This document shows, piece by piece, positions 35,393-43,705 of a stretch of DNA of 64,000 nt; position 1 is the stretch's first letter, and each line of letters starts with the position of its first letter. The position numbers and the translations under genes were made by a program. This DNA comes from Bacteroidota bacterium (GTDB lineage: Bacteria; Bacteroidota; Bacteroidia; Chitinophagales; Chitinophagaceae). The notes below the pieces were generated by a model. The model was not told the origin of the DNA. It saw nothing but the letters and a program-made list of their open reading frames with translations, and made no database searches. The stretch is from assembly GCA_016711825.1 (NCBI GenBank), contig JADJSG010000005.1, forward strand, positions 310,001 to 374,000, read 5' to 3'.

Positions 35393-37293
35393 GATATGAT
35401 CAAATCGCCTGACTCGTTTAGTTTCAGCTTTTTTTCGTCTAACAAAAACCGTATGATTTTCATTGTTTTTTCTACTTCGTTGCTCCGTAGGTTTTTACAA
35501 AAGGTTGGCACATGCAGGCTTTTATGAAACGAAATATGTTGCAAAATAGTATTTTTTATGCGAACAAATTCATCCGCCTGCAAAGTCTTTTTATAGGCCA
35601 GGCAATTGTCACAAATTTTGCAATCATCTTCAATTTTTTCACCAAAAAAAGCAATGAGGTGTTTTGCTTTGCAGGTATGTCGGTTTGTGATAAAGTCAAT
35701 CATAAAATGGACCCTTTCTTCATACCTTGCTTTGAGCGTAGCCATCAATTGCATATCGATTTTTAAAAACATCAAGTCTACCCGATCATGCAGATAAGTG
35801 ATTTGCGGATTACTTCTTCGTTGGCGATAATCGATCATATGATGCTTATGCAATTGTTGCAATATATGATGAATATAATCTGTAGACACCTGTGCTTTTT
35901 GGGCCATCAAAAATTCATCGATAGGTATGTAGTGATTCCAAATACCTCCATACATCCGTAGCAATAATTTCAATATTTCGTCATAGTCAGGTAATCGTTC
36001 TTCAAACAGGGTAACGGCCTCCTTACTTGCTATAACACTTACCTTCGAAGGCATATAAACACTTTCACTGATGGCCCAAAAACCTTGTTGCTCCAGTATT
36101 TTGATACTGCTTAAAGTTTCGATTACCTGATGGTCAAATTTTTTACAAAAGTCTGAAATTTCAAAATCAAACACCGATTCATTGCCACTGCCAATGCCTA
36201 CTTCAAAGTAGTAAGCCAAAGATTGATATATTTCCTTGATGGTATTTAAGGGTGGATATTTTTGTTCAATACCCAATTTCAACGCTTCAATATCTTTTTG
36301 GTTATACAATACCACCGCATACGATTTGAGTCCATCACGCCCTGCCCTACCCATTTCCTGATAATAGGCTTCTGGTGTATCAGGGATATCAAAGTGTATA
36401 ACACATCGTACATCTGCTTTGTCTATTCCCATTCCAAAAGCATTGGTACATACAATGGTTTCAGTATGATTGCTTAACCAGCTATCTTGTTTTTTATTAC
36501 GCACTTCTTGGGCAAGTCCCGCATGATAATAGTCGGCGCTAAACCCATTGCTTATCAGAAGCTCCGCAATTTCTTTGGTTCTTTTTCTGTTTTTACAATA
36601 TACAATCTTGGTCCCTTTTACTTTCTCCACAATATCTAAAAGCTTTACCATCTTGCTTTCCACTTCGAGGGTACTGATTGAGAGATTGTCTCTTTTAAAC
36701 GTCGAAAAAAAAGTCTGACCATTTTTAAAGGCCAATTTTTCTATAATGTCTTTTTGCACAAAAGGGGTGGCGCTGGCACTCAGTGCAATAACCGGCACGC
36801 CAGGTATCATCATTCTAATAGCAGCTATTTCAAGATAGGGAGGACGAAAATCATATCCCCATTGCGAAATACAATGTGCCTCATCGATAGCGAGTAAACT
36901 AATTTTCCAATGGGGGAAAAAATCGAGAAACAAGTTTGACTTTAATCGTTCTGGTGAAACAAATAAAAACTTAAAAGCGCCTTCCGTCATTTTTATATAG
37001 ACCTGTTCCACCTCATCGCTACTCATACCCGTATGCACTATGGCGCAGGAGATGCCCCTTTTTTTTAAACCCAAGGCCTGATCTTTCATCAGGGCAATCA
37101 ATGGCGATACCACAATGCATGCACCTTGTAACAACAAAGCGGGTATCTGATAACAGATTGACTTACCCGCACCTGTAGGCAATATAGCCAAGGTATCATT
37201 GCCTTCTAATACATGTTGTATAATGCTTTCCTGCAAAGGCCTGAAACATGGGTATTGCCAGTATTTTTGTAATATGGAAAGAGGGGTATGCAA
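35389..37293 (-). CDS. recQ: ATP-dependent DNA helicase RecQ
   Basis: A 634-aa 3'-5' helicase for recombination and repair. Motifs: LPTGAGKSICYQ (about 38-49), AIDEAHCISQWGYDFR (about 135-150), the helicase C domain with ANAFGMGIDKADVR-like text and QEMGRAGRDG; a zinc-binding part CKICDNC near 575, and a winged helix. No HRDC domain is evident. No ATG or GTG opens the frame: the first usable codon is TTG at 37293, giving MHTPLSILQKYW which fits RecQ N-termini. The TTG itself lies in a TAGATTTG box, so the exact start is uncertain. Confidence 0.95.
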   Translation of the reverse strand: MHTPLSILQKYWQYPCFRPLQESIIQHVLEGNDTLAILPTGAGKSICYQIPALLLQGACIVVSPLIALMKDQALGLKKRGISCAIVHTGMSSDEVEQVYIKMTEGAFKFLFVSPERLKSNLFLDFFPHWKISLLAIDEAHCISQWGYDFRPPYLEIAAIRMMIPGVPVIALSASATPFVQKDIIEKLAFKNGQTFFSTFKRDNLSISTLEVESKMVKLLDIVEKVKGTKIVYCKNRKRTKEIAELLISNGFSADYYHAGLAQEVRNKKQDSWLSNHTETIVCTNAFGMGIDKADVRCVIHFDIPDTPEAYYQEMGRAGRDGLKSYAVVLYNQKDIEALKLGIEQKYPPLNTIKEIYQSLAYYFEVGIGSGNESVFDFEISDFCKKFDHQVIETLSSIKILEQQGFWAISESVYMPSKVSVIASKEAVTLFEERLPDYDEILKLLLRMYGGIWNHYIPIDEFLMAQKAQVSTDYIHHILQQLHKHHMIDYRQRRSNPQITYLHDRVDLMFLKIDMQLMATLKARYEERVHFMIDFITNRHTCKAKHLIAFFGEKIEDDCKICDNCLAYKKTLQADEFVRIKNTILQHISFHKSLHVPTFCKNLRSNEVEKTMKIIRFLLDEKKLKLNESGDLIIS

Positions 37294-37337
37294 ATCTATG
37301 CGAATGTAAAAAAGTAAAATGAATTAGTAATGAAATA

Positions 37338-37500
37338 GCACACGGATTTAGCAGATTAGAATGATTTGAATGACAGGGGGGGAACATAATGGGGAACACG
37401 GATTTTATAGATTGAAATGATTTACACGGATTTAGTAGATTAGAATTATTGTAACAGATTGCGAATCGGAACACGGATTTTATAGATTGAAATGATTTTC
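37338..37500. repeat. Degenerate short repeats of ACACGGATTT type
   Basis: Four degenerate units of about 27 bp (starting near 37339, 37395, 37423 and 37469), each with ACACGGATTT followed by ATAGATT or AGCAGATT and GAAATGATT. A G-run (GGGGGGG) at 37376-37382 lies between units one and two. Such CACGGATT repeats occur in intergenic DNA of many Bacteroidota. Confidence 0.7.
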
Positions 37501-37569
37501 ACCGATTGATTTCAGAAAACTGCTTAATTCGATTTATAATTTCTTATCTTCACATAGGCCATTTTAAAA

Positions 37570-38436
37570 ATGAAAAAAGTACTCTTAATTATTCTGGTGT
37601 TTGCAAGTGTGAAATCATTTTCGCAGAATGCTTATACGCCGATGAATTTTGATACGAGTTGCTACTGGATTAATGATTTACTTATTTATTTTGGGGGCGC
37701 TACCTGCAGTGGCACTTTAGTGACTTATATCGAAAAAGATACACTGATCAATACACAGCAATATTTTAAAATGACAACATATGCAACAGATTTAGGTATC
37801 GGAGGTAATTGTGCAATGGGGTTTAATGGTTCATTGTATATAAGAGAGGATACAAGTAATCGCATTCTATTTAAATATGTAAATGGGAATACAGATGATA
37901 CTTTGTTGAACTATCATTTAAATACTGGCGATATATTAAAAATAGGAATTGGCAACTTTCAAATTGATTCAGTGAGTATAGATACTGTCAATAATATACC
38001 TAGAAGGATACAATGGTACCATACCATTTTTGGATATCAACAGGCAACCCTTGAAGGCATTGGCAATACAATGAATTTTCCGTATGCATATTATGGCGAA
38101 TGGGATACGCCTTATTTTCAACTTCGATGTTATAGCAAAAATGGCATTACCCTTTATGGCTCAGGTAATTGTATAAAAACAGCGCCCGTGTCGAGTTCTG
38201 CTATTGATAAAAACAACTTATCAGTTCAGGTGGCCGATCAAAGAATTACGATAACAAATATCAACACCCCCTGTACGTTGAATGTTTATGATCTTTTAGG
38301 CAATCAGGTATATCGCAAACAAATAGTAGATGATCATTATACAGTAGATTTGTCAACCCTTTTGCAAAATGGTTTTTATCTTATTTCAGTAGTTAATACA
38401 AAGAGTCATTATACTTTAAAGATGGTTGTAAAATAA
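37570..38436 (+). CDS. Secreted T9SS cargo protein of unknown function (288 aa)
   Basis: Signal peptide 1-18 (KVLLIILVFASVKSFSQ), a unique mature part of about 190 residues with four cysteines, and a C-terminal T9SS-type sorting domain (about 215-288: VQVADQRITITNINTPCTLNVYDLLGNQVYRKQ ... FYLISVVNTKSHYTLKMVVK, given here in parts). The unique part is Tyr- and Asn-rich and beta-like; I recognise no family. It is divergent from recQ across the ACACGGATTT repeats and ends at a bidirectional terminator shared with atpC. Confidence 0.85.
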   Translation: MKKVLLIILVFASVKSFSQNAYTPMNFDTSCYWINDLLIYFGGATCSGTLVTYIEKDTLINTQQYFKMTTYATDLGIGGNCAMGFNGSLYIREDTSNRILFKYVNGNTDDTLLNYHLNTGDILKIGIGNFQIDSVSIDTVNNIPRRIQWYHTIFGYQQATLEGIGNTMNFPYAYYGEWDTPYFQLRCYSKNGITLYGSGNCIKTAPVSSSAIDKNNLSVQVADQRITITNINTPCTLNVYDLLGNQVYRKQIVDDHYTVDLSTLLQNGFYLISVVNTKSHYTLKMVVK

Positions 38437-38461
38437 AATTCAATTTATTTCTTATCTGGTT

Positions 38462-38496
38462 AAAAAAAAAGCGACACATCCGTATCGCTTCTTTAA
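38462..38496. terminator. Bidirectional terminator between the T9SS gene and atpC
   Basis: AAGCGA and TCGCTT form a short stem (38469-38491) around a 10-nt loop, with an A-tract before it and T-rich sequence after it, so it can stop transcription from both convergent genes. Confidence 0.7.
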
Positions 38497-38515
38497 ATTT
38501 TTTTTAAACTGGTAT

Positions 38516-38770
38516 TTATTTTACGGTTTCAGCGCCTTCAATCAGCACAATCGTTTTGTTGTTATTCATTTCCACAAAACCACCTTCAATATTATATACT
38601 TCCTGGGTTGTTTTGTCTTTTAGGATCTTTAATTGACCTTTTCCTAAGGCCGCCACAATAGGTGCATGATTGTCGAGCAATTCAAAATAGCCTTGCACAC
38701 CAGGTAGCACTACGCCCATGATGTCGCCATTAAATATTTTTCTTTCGGGGGTTAGGATGTCTAAATGCAT
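38516..38770 (-). CDS. atpC: F0F1 ATP synthase subunit epsilon, short form
   Basis: The 84-aa epsilon subunit of the rotor: it contains the N-terminal beta-sandwich (MHLDILTPERKIFNGDIMGVVLPGVQGYFELLDNHAPIVAALGKGQLKI, given as known start and middle segments) and stops without the C-terminal helical domain found in E. coli (about 139 aa). Short forms are usual in Bacteroidota, so the helix-based inhibition of ATP hydrolysis is probably absent. It is separated from atpD by a four-helix-bundle gene and repeats. Confidence 0.95.
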   Translation of the reverse strand: MHLDILTPERKIFNGDIMGVVLPGVQGYFELLDNHAPIVAALGKGQLKILKDKTTQEVYNIEGGFVEMNNNKTIVLIEGAETVK

Positions 38771-38773
38771 AAT

Positions 38774-38806
38774 AAGTAGAAAGTATTTAGTAGAAAGTAG
38801 AAAGAG
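38774..38806. repeat. AGTAGAAAGTAGAAAG repeat at the left edge of the cassette
   Basis: AAGTAGAAAGTATTTAGTAGAAAGTAGAAAGAG-type text, an inverted partner of the CTTTCTACTTTCTACTTT text at 39352-39369 on the other side of the four-helix-bundle gene. The pair frames the insertion in atpDC. Confidence 0.6.
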
Positions 38807-39000
38807 GGTTGACTTAAAGATTTATAAAATTTGGTCGCTGTCTTTGATTTTCTGTGTTTAATTTTTTTTGTTTTTTATATTTCAGTAGAAAAAGGGTTGA
38901 CTTAAAAATTTATAAAATTTGGTCGCTGTCTTTGATTTCCTGTGTTTATTTTTTTTTATATTTAAATAGAAAGAGGTTAACTTAAAGATTTATAAAGGCC
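38801..39000. repeat. Tandem repeats copying the 3' end of the four-helix-bundle gene
   Basis: Two full units (offset 88 and then 80 bp) plus a partial third. Each contains GTTGACTTAAAGATTTATAAA-like text; the first two also share TTTGGTCGCTGTCTTTGATTT. The third unit is the true end of the gene at 38977 (reads YKSLS on the minus strand), so units one and two are copies of its 3' end plus flank. Confidence 0.8.
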
Positions 39001-39333
39001 CACTAACATTTTTTGTACTTCTTGTATTTGTTTTATTATTTTATTTAAATCGTCATTATTAATATATCCAAATTCATTTGCCAATATTATTTGTGTTTCT
39101 AATTCATACGATGAACCGAGAGATATTGTTAAAAAATGTTTTAGCTCATTATTTCCTGTTCGCCCACAACCTTCTGCAATATTTGATGGAATAGATATCG
39201 CACTTCTTTGCATTTGACTTTTTAATCCATATTTTTCATCCGCGGGAAAAGTGCTTGTCATTATATAAGTAGTTTTCGAAACTTCCATCCCCTTCTGCCA
39301 AACTATCAAATCTCTGAAATTATGAACTTTCAT
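38977..39333 (-). CDS. Four-helix-bundle protein (23S rRNA IVP / Avd-like)
   Basis: A 118-aa helical protein of the family first described as the 23S rRNA intervening-sequence protein, which shares its fold with Avd of diversity-generating retroelements. Typical text: FRDLIVWQKGMEV, GLKSQMQRSAISIPSNIAEGCGR, ELKHFLTISLGSSYELETQIILA. It has no known enzymatic role and is thought to bind nucleic acid. It lies inside the atpDC operon, on the same strand, framed by inverted AGTAGAAAG-type repeats; neither a reverse transcriptase nor rRNA is nearby. Confidence 0.9.
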   Translation of the reverse strand: MKVHNFRDLIVWQKGMEVSKTTYIMTSTFPADEKYGLKSQMQRSAISIPSNIAEGCGRTGNNELKHFLTISLGSSYELETQIILANEFGYINNDDLNKIIKQIQEVQKMLVGLYKSLS

Positions 39334-39345
39334 CTATCTCTCAAT

Positions 39346-39375
39346 CTTTTGACTTTCTACTTTCTACTTTTGACT
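39346..39375. repeat. CTTTCTACTTTCTACTTT repeat at the right edge of the cassette
   Basis: Text CTTTTGACTTTCTACTTTC and TACTTTTGACTCTTGAC directly between the four-helix-bundle start and the atpD stop. It is the inverted counterpart of the repeat at 38774-38806. Confidence 0.6.
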
Positions 39376-39380
39376 CTTGA

Positions 39381-40886
39381 CTAATTCTTCGCTGCTTCCA
39401 TCATCTTCTTCCCTTTTTCAATCGCATCGTCTATGCTACCTACAAGGTTAAAGGCGGCTTCAGGATATTGATCAACTTCGCCATCCATGATCATGTTGAA
39501 ACCTCTGATGGTTTCTTCGATCGGTACCAACACCCCTTTCAACCCTGTAAACTGCTCAGCCACATGGAAAGGTTGAGAAAGGAAACGTTGTACTTTACGT
39601 GCACGAGCCACCGTCATTTTATCTTCTTCGCTTAATTCATCCATACCAAGTATCGCAATGATATCTTGTAATTCTTTATATCGTTGTAATATTAATTTTA
39701 CCCTGTTTGCTGTATTGTAATGTTCATCACCTACGATAGCTGCTGTCAAGATACGTGATGTAGAATCTAAAGGATCTACCGCTGGATAAATACCTAAATC
39801 AGCAATTTTACGACTCAATACGGTAGTCGCATCTAAGTGAGCAAAGGTGGTAGCCGGTGCCGGATCGGTCAAATCATCTGCAGGTACATATACCGCTTGC
39901 ACAGAGGTGATAGAACCATTTTTAGTAGAGGTGATACGTTCTTGCATCAAACCCATTTCAGTTGCAAGGGTTGGTTGATAACCTACCGCTGATGGCATAC
40001 GACCTAACAAGGCCGATACTTCAGAACCTGCTTGGGTGAAACGGAAGATATTGTCGACAAAGAAAAGAATATCACGTCCTTTGCCAGTACCATCACCATC
40101 ACGATAGTATTCAGCTACCGTCAAACCTGACAAAGCCACACGTGCACGCGCTCCGGGTGGTTCGTTCATTTGTCCAAACACAAAGGTTGCTTTACTATCT
40201 TTCAAGCCTTCCATATCTACTTTATCTAAATCCCATCCACCTTCTTCCATGCTGTGTTTAAAAGCATCACCATAATTCATGATACCTGCTTCAATCATCT
40301 CACGCATCAAATCGTTTCCTTCACGGGTACGTTCTCCTACACCCGCAAATACCGATACCCCACTATATGCTTTTGCAATATTATTAATCAATTCCTGAAT
40401 CAAAACGGTTTTACCTACACCCGCACCACCAAACAAACCAATTTTACCACCTTTTGCATAAGGCTCAATCAAGTCAATAACTTTGATACCTGTAAAAAGA
40501 ATTTCAGAGGCTGTGCTCAAATTTTCAAAGGCTGGCGGATTGGCATGTATCGGACGACCACCTGCTTTGGAAGGCTGTGGCAAACCATCGATGGCATCTC
40601 CTGTTACATTAAACAAACGACCTTTAATGGCATCTCCTACTGGCATAGCTATCGGAATACCTGTATCTACTACTTCCATGCCTCTTACCAAGCCCTCAGT
40701 ACCGTCCATTGCGATGCAACGAACACTGTCTTCACCAAGGTGTTGTTGTACTTCCAGGATCAAATCTGCATTGTTTGCTCTTTTGATTTCTAAAGCACTT
40801 AAGATTTCTGGCAATTTATTGTCGCCCGGGAAGTGTACATCCACTACCGCACCAATGATTTGTTTGATTTTACCTCTATTTGACAT
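39381..40886 (-). CDS. atpD: F0F1 ATP synthase subunit beta
   Basis: The 501-aa catalytic subunit of F1. The P-loop is GGAGVGKTVLIQ (about 153-164), the Walker B region ILFFVDNIFRF (about 262-272), the signature ALLGRMPSAVGYQPTLATEMG. Full length. It starts a unit with atpC that is interrupted by the cassette; a TACCTTTG -7 box lies 53 nt upstream. Confidence 0.99.
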   Translation of the reverse strand: MSNRGKIKQIIGAVVDVHFPGDNKLPEILSALEIKRANNADLILEVQQHLGEDSVRCIAMDGTEGLVRGMEVVDTGIPIAMPVGDAIKGRLFNVTGDAIDGLPQPSKAGGRPIHANPPAFENLSTASEILFTGIKVIDLIEPYAKGGKIGLFGGAGVGKTVLIQELINNIAKAYSGVSVFAGVGERTREGNDLMREMIEAGIMNYGDAFKHSMEEGGWDLDKVDMEGLKDSKATFVFGQMNEPPGARARVALSGLTVAEYYRDGDGTGKGRDILFFVDNIFRFTQAGSEVSALLGRMPSAVGYQPTLATEMGLMQERITSTKNGSITSVQAVYVPADDLTDPAPATTFAHLDATTVLSRKIADLGIYPAVDPLDSTSRILTAAIVGDEHYNTANRVKLILQRYKELQDIIAILGMDELSEEDKMTVARARKVQRFLSQPFHVAEQFTGLKGVLVPIEETIRGFNMIMDGEVDQYPEAAFNLVGSIDDAIEKGKKMMEAAKN

Positions 40887-40939
40887 AGTTTTTAGTATTA
40901 AAATTCTTTTTTAGAAGAATGTTGTTTTGAAATTTTGCG

Positions 40940-40947
40940 CAAAGGTA
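40940..40947 (-). promoter_or_regulatory. -7 promoter box of atpD
   Basis: Minus-strand TACCTTTG followed by CGC, same form as the atpB box, 53 nt before the atpD start. The remainder of 40887-41168 holds no supported gene. Confidence 0.5.
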
Positions 40948-41168
40948 AGGTTTGGAAACTGAAATACAAACTAACAAAGGATTAGTTTTTAGATAAAAAG
41001 AAGTTATGAGAATTTATTTAGAGGTCATAGCCTTTTCCTTTCTTCTGCGGTTTTGCGACGCTCCGTTCATCGTTCCTCACTTTATGAAGCTTTTTTTCTG
41101 CATTGTAAAATATACCTTAACCCTTCTTATCAGCTCAATTGGGGCTGGTCAAAACATTGCTTCATGCT

Positions 41169-42425
41169 TTATTTCTTCTCACTTGGCTTCAATATTAATC
41201 GAAGTGAACTGTCTTTCGTAATATAGGCCCAACTCCAATTGATAAATATAATGAGTTTGTTTCGAACGCTCAATATCAACATCAAATGCAAAAACATCCA
41301 TACCAACCATGCGATATAGCCTTTAAATTTTATAAATGGCAAATCTACCACTGCCTTATTTCTACCGATTGTTGCCATTGAACCTAAATCTTTGTATTCA
41401 AATTCGGTAATGGCACCTGGTTGCAAGCCCCTTTTGAGATTCCTTGCCAGGTTTTTTGCCTGGTTAATGGCCACATTCGCCAATTGCGGATGTCCCTTGG
41501 GGTATAAGGGTGTTTCCATCATGGCGATATCCCCTATTGCAAATAGGCAATCACTCCCAATCACTTGATTGATTCTGTTTACTTTTATCCTATTTCCCTG
41601 GCTCATACTTTCAGCAGGTATGCCATTTATAACATTGCCTATAACGCCTGCAGCCCAAATAAGCGTTTTGCTTTTGATACTATTTCCATTACTCAGTTGT
41701 ATTTCATTGCCATCATAATCTTTTACAAAAACACCTGTTATGATTTGCACACCCATGTTTTGCAAATAAGCTTTGGATGCTATTTTGGCATGATCGCTCA
41801 TGCTGTTTAACGTATGCTGACTTCCTTCAATCAGCACAATATTAAATGTGGAGAAGTCAATACCCGGATAATCTTTAGGTAATATATGTTGTTTGATTTC
41901 GGCAAATGCACCTGCTAATTCTACTCCAGTAGGACCGGCCCCAACAATGACGAGATTCATCATGGCTTCTTTTTCATGGGTTTCGGCAGAAATGATGTTT
42001 TCAAATGTTTGCAATATATGATTCCGGATGGCAATGGCATCATAGGTTGTTTTGAGGGTAAATGAAAATTTTCGTATATTGTCATTTCCAAAAAAATTGG
42101 TTTTACAACCCACTGCAATAACCAGATAATCAAACATAAAATCACCCACTGTTGTCAATACTTTGCCTTCACTTGCTTGTATTTCAATAACTTCAGCAAG
42201 CCGAATTTGTATATTTTTTTTGTATTTAAAAATATTTCTAAAAGGAAAGGAAATACTGGCGGGCTCTATCTGTGAGGTGGCTACCTGATAAAACAAGGGC
42301 TGAAATTGATGATGATTTATTTTGTCAATCAACAGCACATCAAAAAGGGATGTATCTATTTTTTTTACAAATTCAATGCCGGCAAACCCACCACCAATCA
42401 CAATTATTTTCTTCTTATCTGTCAT
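41169..42425 (-). CDS. ndh: Type II NADH dehydrogenase (NDH-2)
   Basis: A 418-aa FAD enzyme that passes electrons from NADH to quinone at the inner face of the membrane without pumping protons. FAD-binding IIVIGGGFAGIEFVKK (about 6-21), NADH-binding LVIVGAGPTGVELAGAF (about 158-174), second FAD motif CLFAIGDIA (about 297). The C-terminal amphipathic and hydrophobic part (IAWLVWMFLHLMLILSVR) is the membrane anchor. It follows the traR/dksA gene on the same strand after a terminator, so it is likely its own unit. Confidence 0.95.
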   Translation of the reverse strand: MTDKKKIIVIGGGFAGIEFVKKIDTSLFDVLLIDKINHHQFQPLFYQVATSQIEPASISFPFRNIFKYKKNIQIRLAEVIEIQASEGKVLTTVGDFMFDYLVIAVGCKTNFFGNDNIRKFSFTLKTTYDAIAIRNHILQTFENIISAETHEKEAMMNLVIVGAGPTGVELAGAFAEIKQHILPKDYPGIDFSTFNIVLIEGSQHTLNSMSDHAKIASKAYLQNMGVQIITGVFVKDYDGNEIQLSNGNSIKSKTLIWAAGVIGNVINGIPAESMSQGNRIKVNRINQVIGSDCLFAIGDIAMMETPLYPKGHPQLANVAINQAKNLARNLKRGLQPGAITEFEYKDLGSMATIGRNKAVVDLPFIKFKGYIAWLVWMFLHLMLILSVRNKLIIFINWSWAYITKDSSLRLILKPSEKK

Positions 42426-42550
42426 TTTAGTTTCTAATTAGTGCGTTTTAGATATATCATTTTACTGAGCGTTTTTCATGAATATTCCAATGACTGCTAC
42501 ATGTATCTGACAAAAGCAAAAATACATGATAAATGTTCGGTATACTATAA

Positions 42551-42589
42551 TAATAAAAAATGGAAGTACAGAAATTGTACTTCCATTTT
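42551..42589 (-). terminator. Terminator of the ileS-traR unit
   Basis: A perfect 14-bp stem (AAAATGGAAGTACA/TGTACTTCCATTTT, 42557-42589) with a GAAAT loop. Read leftward it ends in TTTTTTATTATTA. It lies 22 bp after the stop of the traR/dksA gene. Confidence 0.85.
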
Positions 42590-42611
42590 CAAGATATTGA
42601 TGATAATTCGA

Positions 42612-43700
42612 TTAGTTTTTCTTAGCGTTTTTAGCTTCTATGCTCAATGTTGCATGAGGCACAGCACGCAAACGGGCTTTGTCGATTAACTTACCGGTAT
42701 CGCGACAAATGCCATAGGTTTTGTTTTCTATACGCACCAATGCTTGTTCGAGATGTGTAATAAAACTAATTTGACGGCTAGCCAATTGGGTAAATTGTTC
42801 TCTATCCATCGAGGCGCTACCATCTTCAATACTTTGGTATTTGTTTTCTGTATCTTCAGTACCGCCTTCATCTTTGCGCATGATTACGCCCTGCAAGTAT
42901 TGCAATTCGGTTTTGGCAGTTTCTAATTTACGTTGTATTAGCTCTCTAAATTCGATTAAGTCTTCGTCGCTATAGCGATAACTTGGTGATGTGTCAGTTG
43001 TTGTATTGTCCAAAATTGATCTTCTTTGTTCGGGTTCGTATTTTTTTAATGCTATTTCGTCTTCGCCTTTTCTTTTCATGTCGGCGGTTTTTCGGTGAGC
43101 GATCACTTTGCCACTATCGTTTTTCAGATTGGAGGCTGCAAATGTATTGGTTTTATATACATCTACACGTTTAGGCAGGGTATTGTTACTGCTTGTGATG
43201 ACTGTTTTTGTAGGACCTGTTTTCTTATCAGCTTTCTTTGGTTTTTCTACTTTTACTTTTTCAATTTTTACTTTTTCTACTTTGGCTGGCTTTTGCTTTT
43301 CTATTACTTTCTTATTTTTAGGTTCTACTTTTTCTACGACTTTTTTTGCCACTACTTTTTCAATAGGTTTTTTAGCCGTTGCTTTGGCTACTGGTTTGGC
43401 AGTCGCTTTTTTGGCTACAGGTTTCGCAACTACTTTGCTAACGGGCTTGGCTACCACTTTCTTAGCTGCTGGCTTTGCAACAACTTTAGGAGTTGGTTTG
43501 GCTGCAACTTTTTTAGGTGCTGGCTTTGCAACAACTTTTTTTGCGCTTGGCTTCACAGCTGCTTTTTTAGCTACTGGTTTCTCTACCTCTTTTTTAGGGG
43601 CTGGTTTTGCAACAACTTTTGCTGGGGTCACTTTTTTGGGCGCGCTCTTAACGATTTTTTTAGAAACAGCTTTTTTGGGAGCCGGTTTTTTTGCAGCCAT
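42612..43700 (-). CDS. TraR/DksA-type protein with histone-H1-like N-terminal tail
   Basis: A 362-aa protein in two parts. Residues 1 to about 165 are almost only Lys, Ala, Pro and Val in AKPAxKKVVAKP-like repeats, as in bacterial histone H1-like tails that bind DNA. The C-terminal about 120 residues are a TraR/DksA domain: DLIEFRELIQRKLETAKTEL coiled coil and the end YGICRDTGKLIDKARLRAVP. Only one cysteine of the zinc-finger pattern remains, as is usual in this phylum. It follows ileS by 5 bp. It may couple transcription control to DNA binding (inference). Confidence 0.92.
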   Translation of the reverse strand: MAAKKPAPKKAVSKKIVKSAPKKVTPAKVVAKPAPKKEVEKPVAKKAAVKPSAKKVVAKPAPKKVAAKPTPKVVAKPAAKKVVAKPVSKVVAKPVAKKATAKPVAKATAKKPIEKVVAKKVVEKVEPKNKKVIEKQKPAKVEKVKIEKVKVEKPKKADKKTGPTKTVITSSNNTLPKRVDVYKTNTFAASNLKNDSGKVIAHRKTADMKRKGEDEIALKKYEPEQRRSILDNTTTDTSPSYRYSDEDLIEFRELIQRKLETAKTELQYLQGVIMRKDEGGTEDTENKYQSIEDGSASMDREQFTQLASRQISFITHLEQALVRIENKTYGICRDTGKLIDKARLRAVPHATLSIEAKNAKKN

Positions 43701-43705
43701 ATCCT

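Noticed and set aside
37291..37298. TAGATTTG as the recQ promoter
   Set aside because: It overlaps the only plausible start codon, so it would leave no start downstream; probably a chance match or the start is mis-set.
37338..37500. CRISPR array
   Set aside because: Units are degenerate, unevenly spaced, without unique spacers of constant length, and no cas gene is present.
38977..39333. Diversity-generating retroelement, from the Avd-like protein
   Set aside because: No reverse transcriptase, template repeat or variable-repeat pair was found within the window.
40254..40914. Open frames of 179 and 143 aa opposite atpD
   Set aside because: atpD is certain on the minus strand; the antisense text has no protein-like pattern and no promoter box.
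41006..41221. 71-aa plus-strand frame in the gap before ndh
   Set aside because: It overlaps the end of ndh and consists of AT-rich hydrophobic text with no promoter or conserved feature.
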